Source of the DNA: Prevotella sp.
GTDB taxonomy: Bacteria > Bacteroidota > Bacteroidia > Bacteroidales > Bacteroidaceae
Assembly: GCA_021636625.1 (NCBI GenBank)
Contig: JAJWLX010000117.1
Coordinates: 1 to 5,587 of the forward strand
DNA length: 5,587 nucleotides
Reading direction: 5' to 3'
This document shows positions 5,534-5,587 of the stretch, one piece after another. The position numbers and the translations under genes were made by a program. How positions within the stretch are numbered: position 1 is the first letter of the stretch; each line of letters starts with the position of its first letter. Below the pieces are notes generated by a model. That model had not been told where the DNA came from. It did no database searches and was given only the letters and a program-made list of their open reading frames with translations.

Positions 5534-5587
5534 TCCACACTCTGCGTGCAAACAACTAAAAGAAGTGACAAGCAACGTCATAAGTCT
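5534..5587 (-). repeat. Leader-plus-site repeat, copy facing the fimbrillin gene
   Basis: This matches 1828-1881 in inverted orientation at 52 of 54 positions, up to the last base of the window, so it may continue. The 19-bp site is 5534-5552. One difference (base 5578) turns the codon for Cys10 of the cassette 3 leader (TGC) into TGA, so this copy could not provide the same full leader peptide. It is in direct orientation to the site at 1664-1682 and inverted to the one at 1863-1881. Confidence 0.85.

Overview
The window looks like an accessory, surface-antigen region of a Bacteroidales chromosome (Bacteroides or a close relative). This rests on a two-domain fimbrillin-type lipoprotein, AT-rich leaders without clear Shine-Dalgarno sequences, and inverted repeats between surface-protein genes, which is the classic Bacteroides phase-variation layout. 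No recombinase, reverse transcriptase, tRNA, rRNA, IS transposase or CRISPR array is visible.

Layout from left to right: (1) a glycine-rich protein gene on the + strand, open at the left edge and ending at 671 (cassette 1); (2) a 220-bp gap in which the tails of cassettes 1 and 2 face each other; (3) a second glycine-rich gene on the - strand (892-1707, cassette 2); (4) a short divergent region between cassettes 2 and 3; (5) a third glycine-rich gene on the + strand (1808-2629, cassette 3); (6) a 280-bp gap with a large nested palindrome; (7) a 854-residue fimbrillin-family lipoprotein on the - strand (2909-5473); (8) a leader that runs off the right edge.

The key structure is a 19-bp sequence, TTTGCACGCAGAGTGTGGA, present three times without mismatch at the head of an expression unit: 1664-1682 (-), 1863-1881 (+) and 5534-5552 (-). 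The first two lie within 34-bp inverted repeats (33/34 identical) that enclose exactly 180 bp (1683-1862). That 180 bp carries the start codon and N-terminal leader for cassette 3. On the side facing cassette 2 it carries an in-frame TGA-TAG-TAA stop block. Inverting it would transfer the leader to cassette 2 and the stop block to cassette 3, so it reads as a two-way ON/OFF switch that also supplies the secretion leader. The third site lies upstream of the fimbrillin gene. It continues outward for 35 bp (33/35 identical) with the leader side of the same switch, so a second copy of the switch probably lies just beyond the right edge, currently facing the fimbrillin gene.

Taken together, the window appears to be part of a multi-cassette phase-variable surface locus. 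Interchangeable glycine-rich (ALK-type Gly_rich) proteins with constant ends and variable middles, plus a putative pilus adhesin, are placed head to head around small invertible leader segments. Inversion is inferred from the repeats alone; the recombinase and the promoters were not identified.
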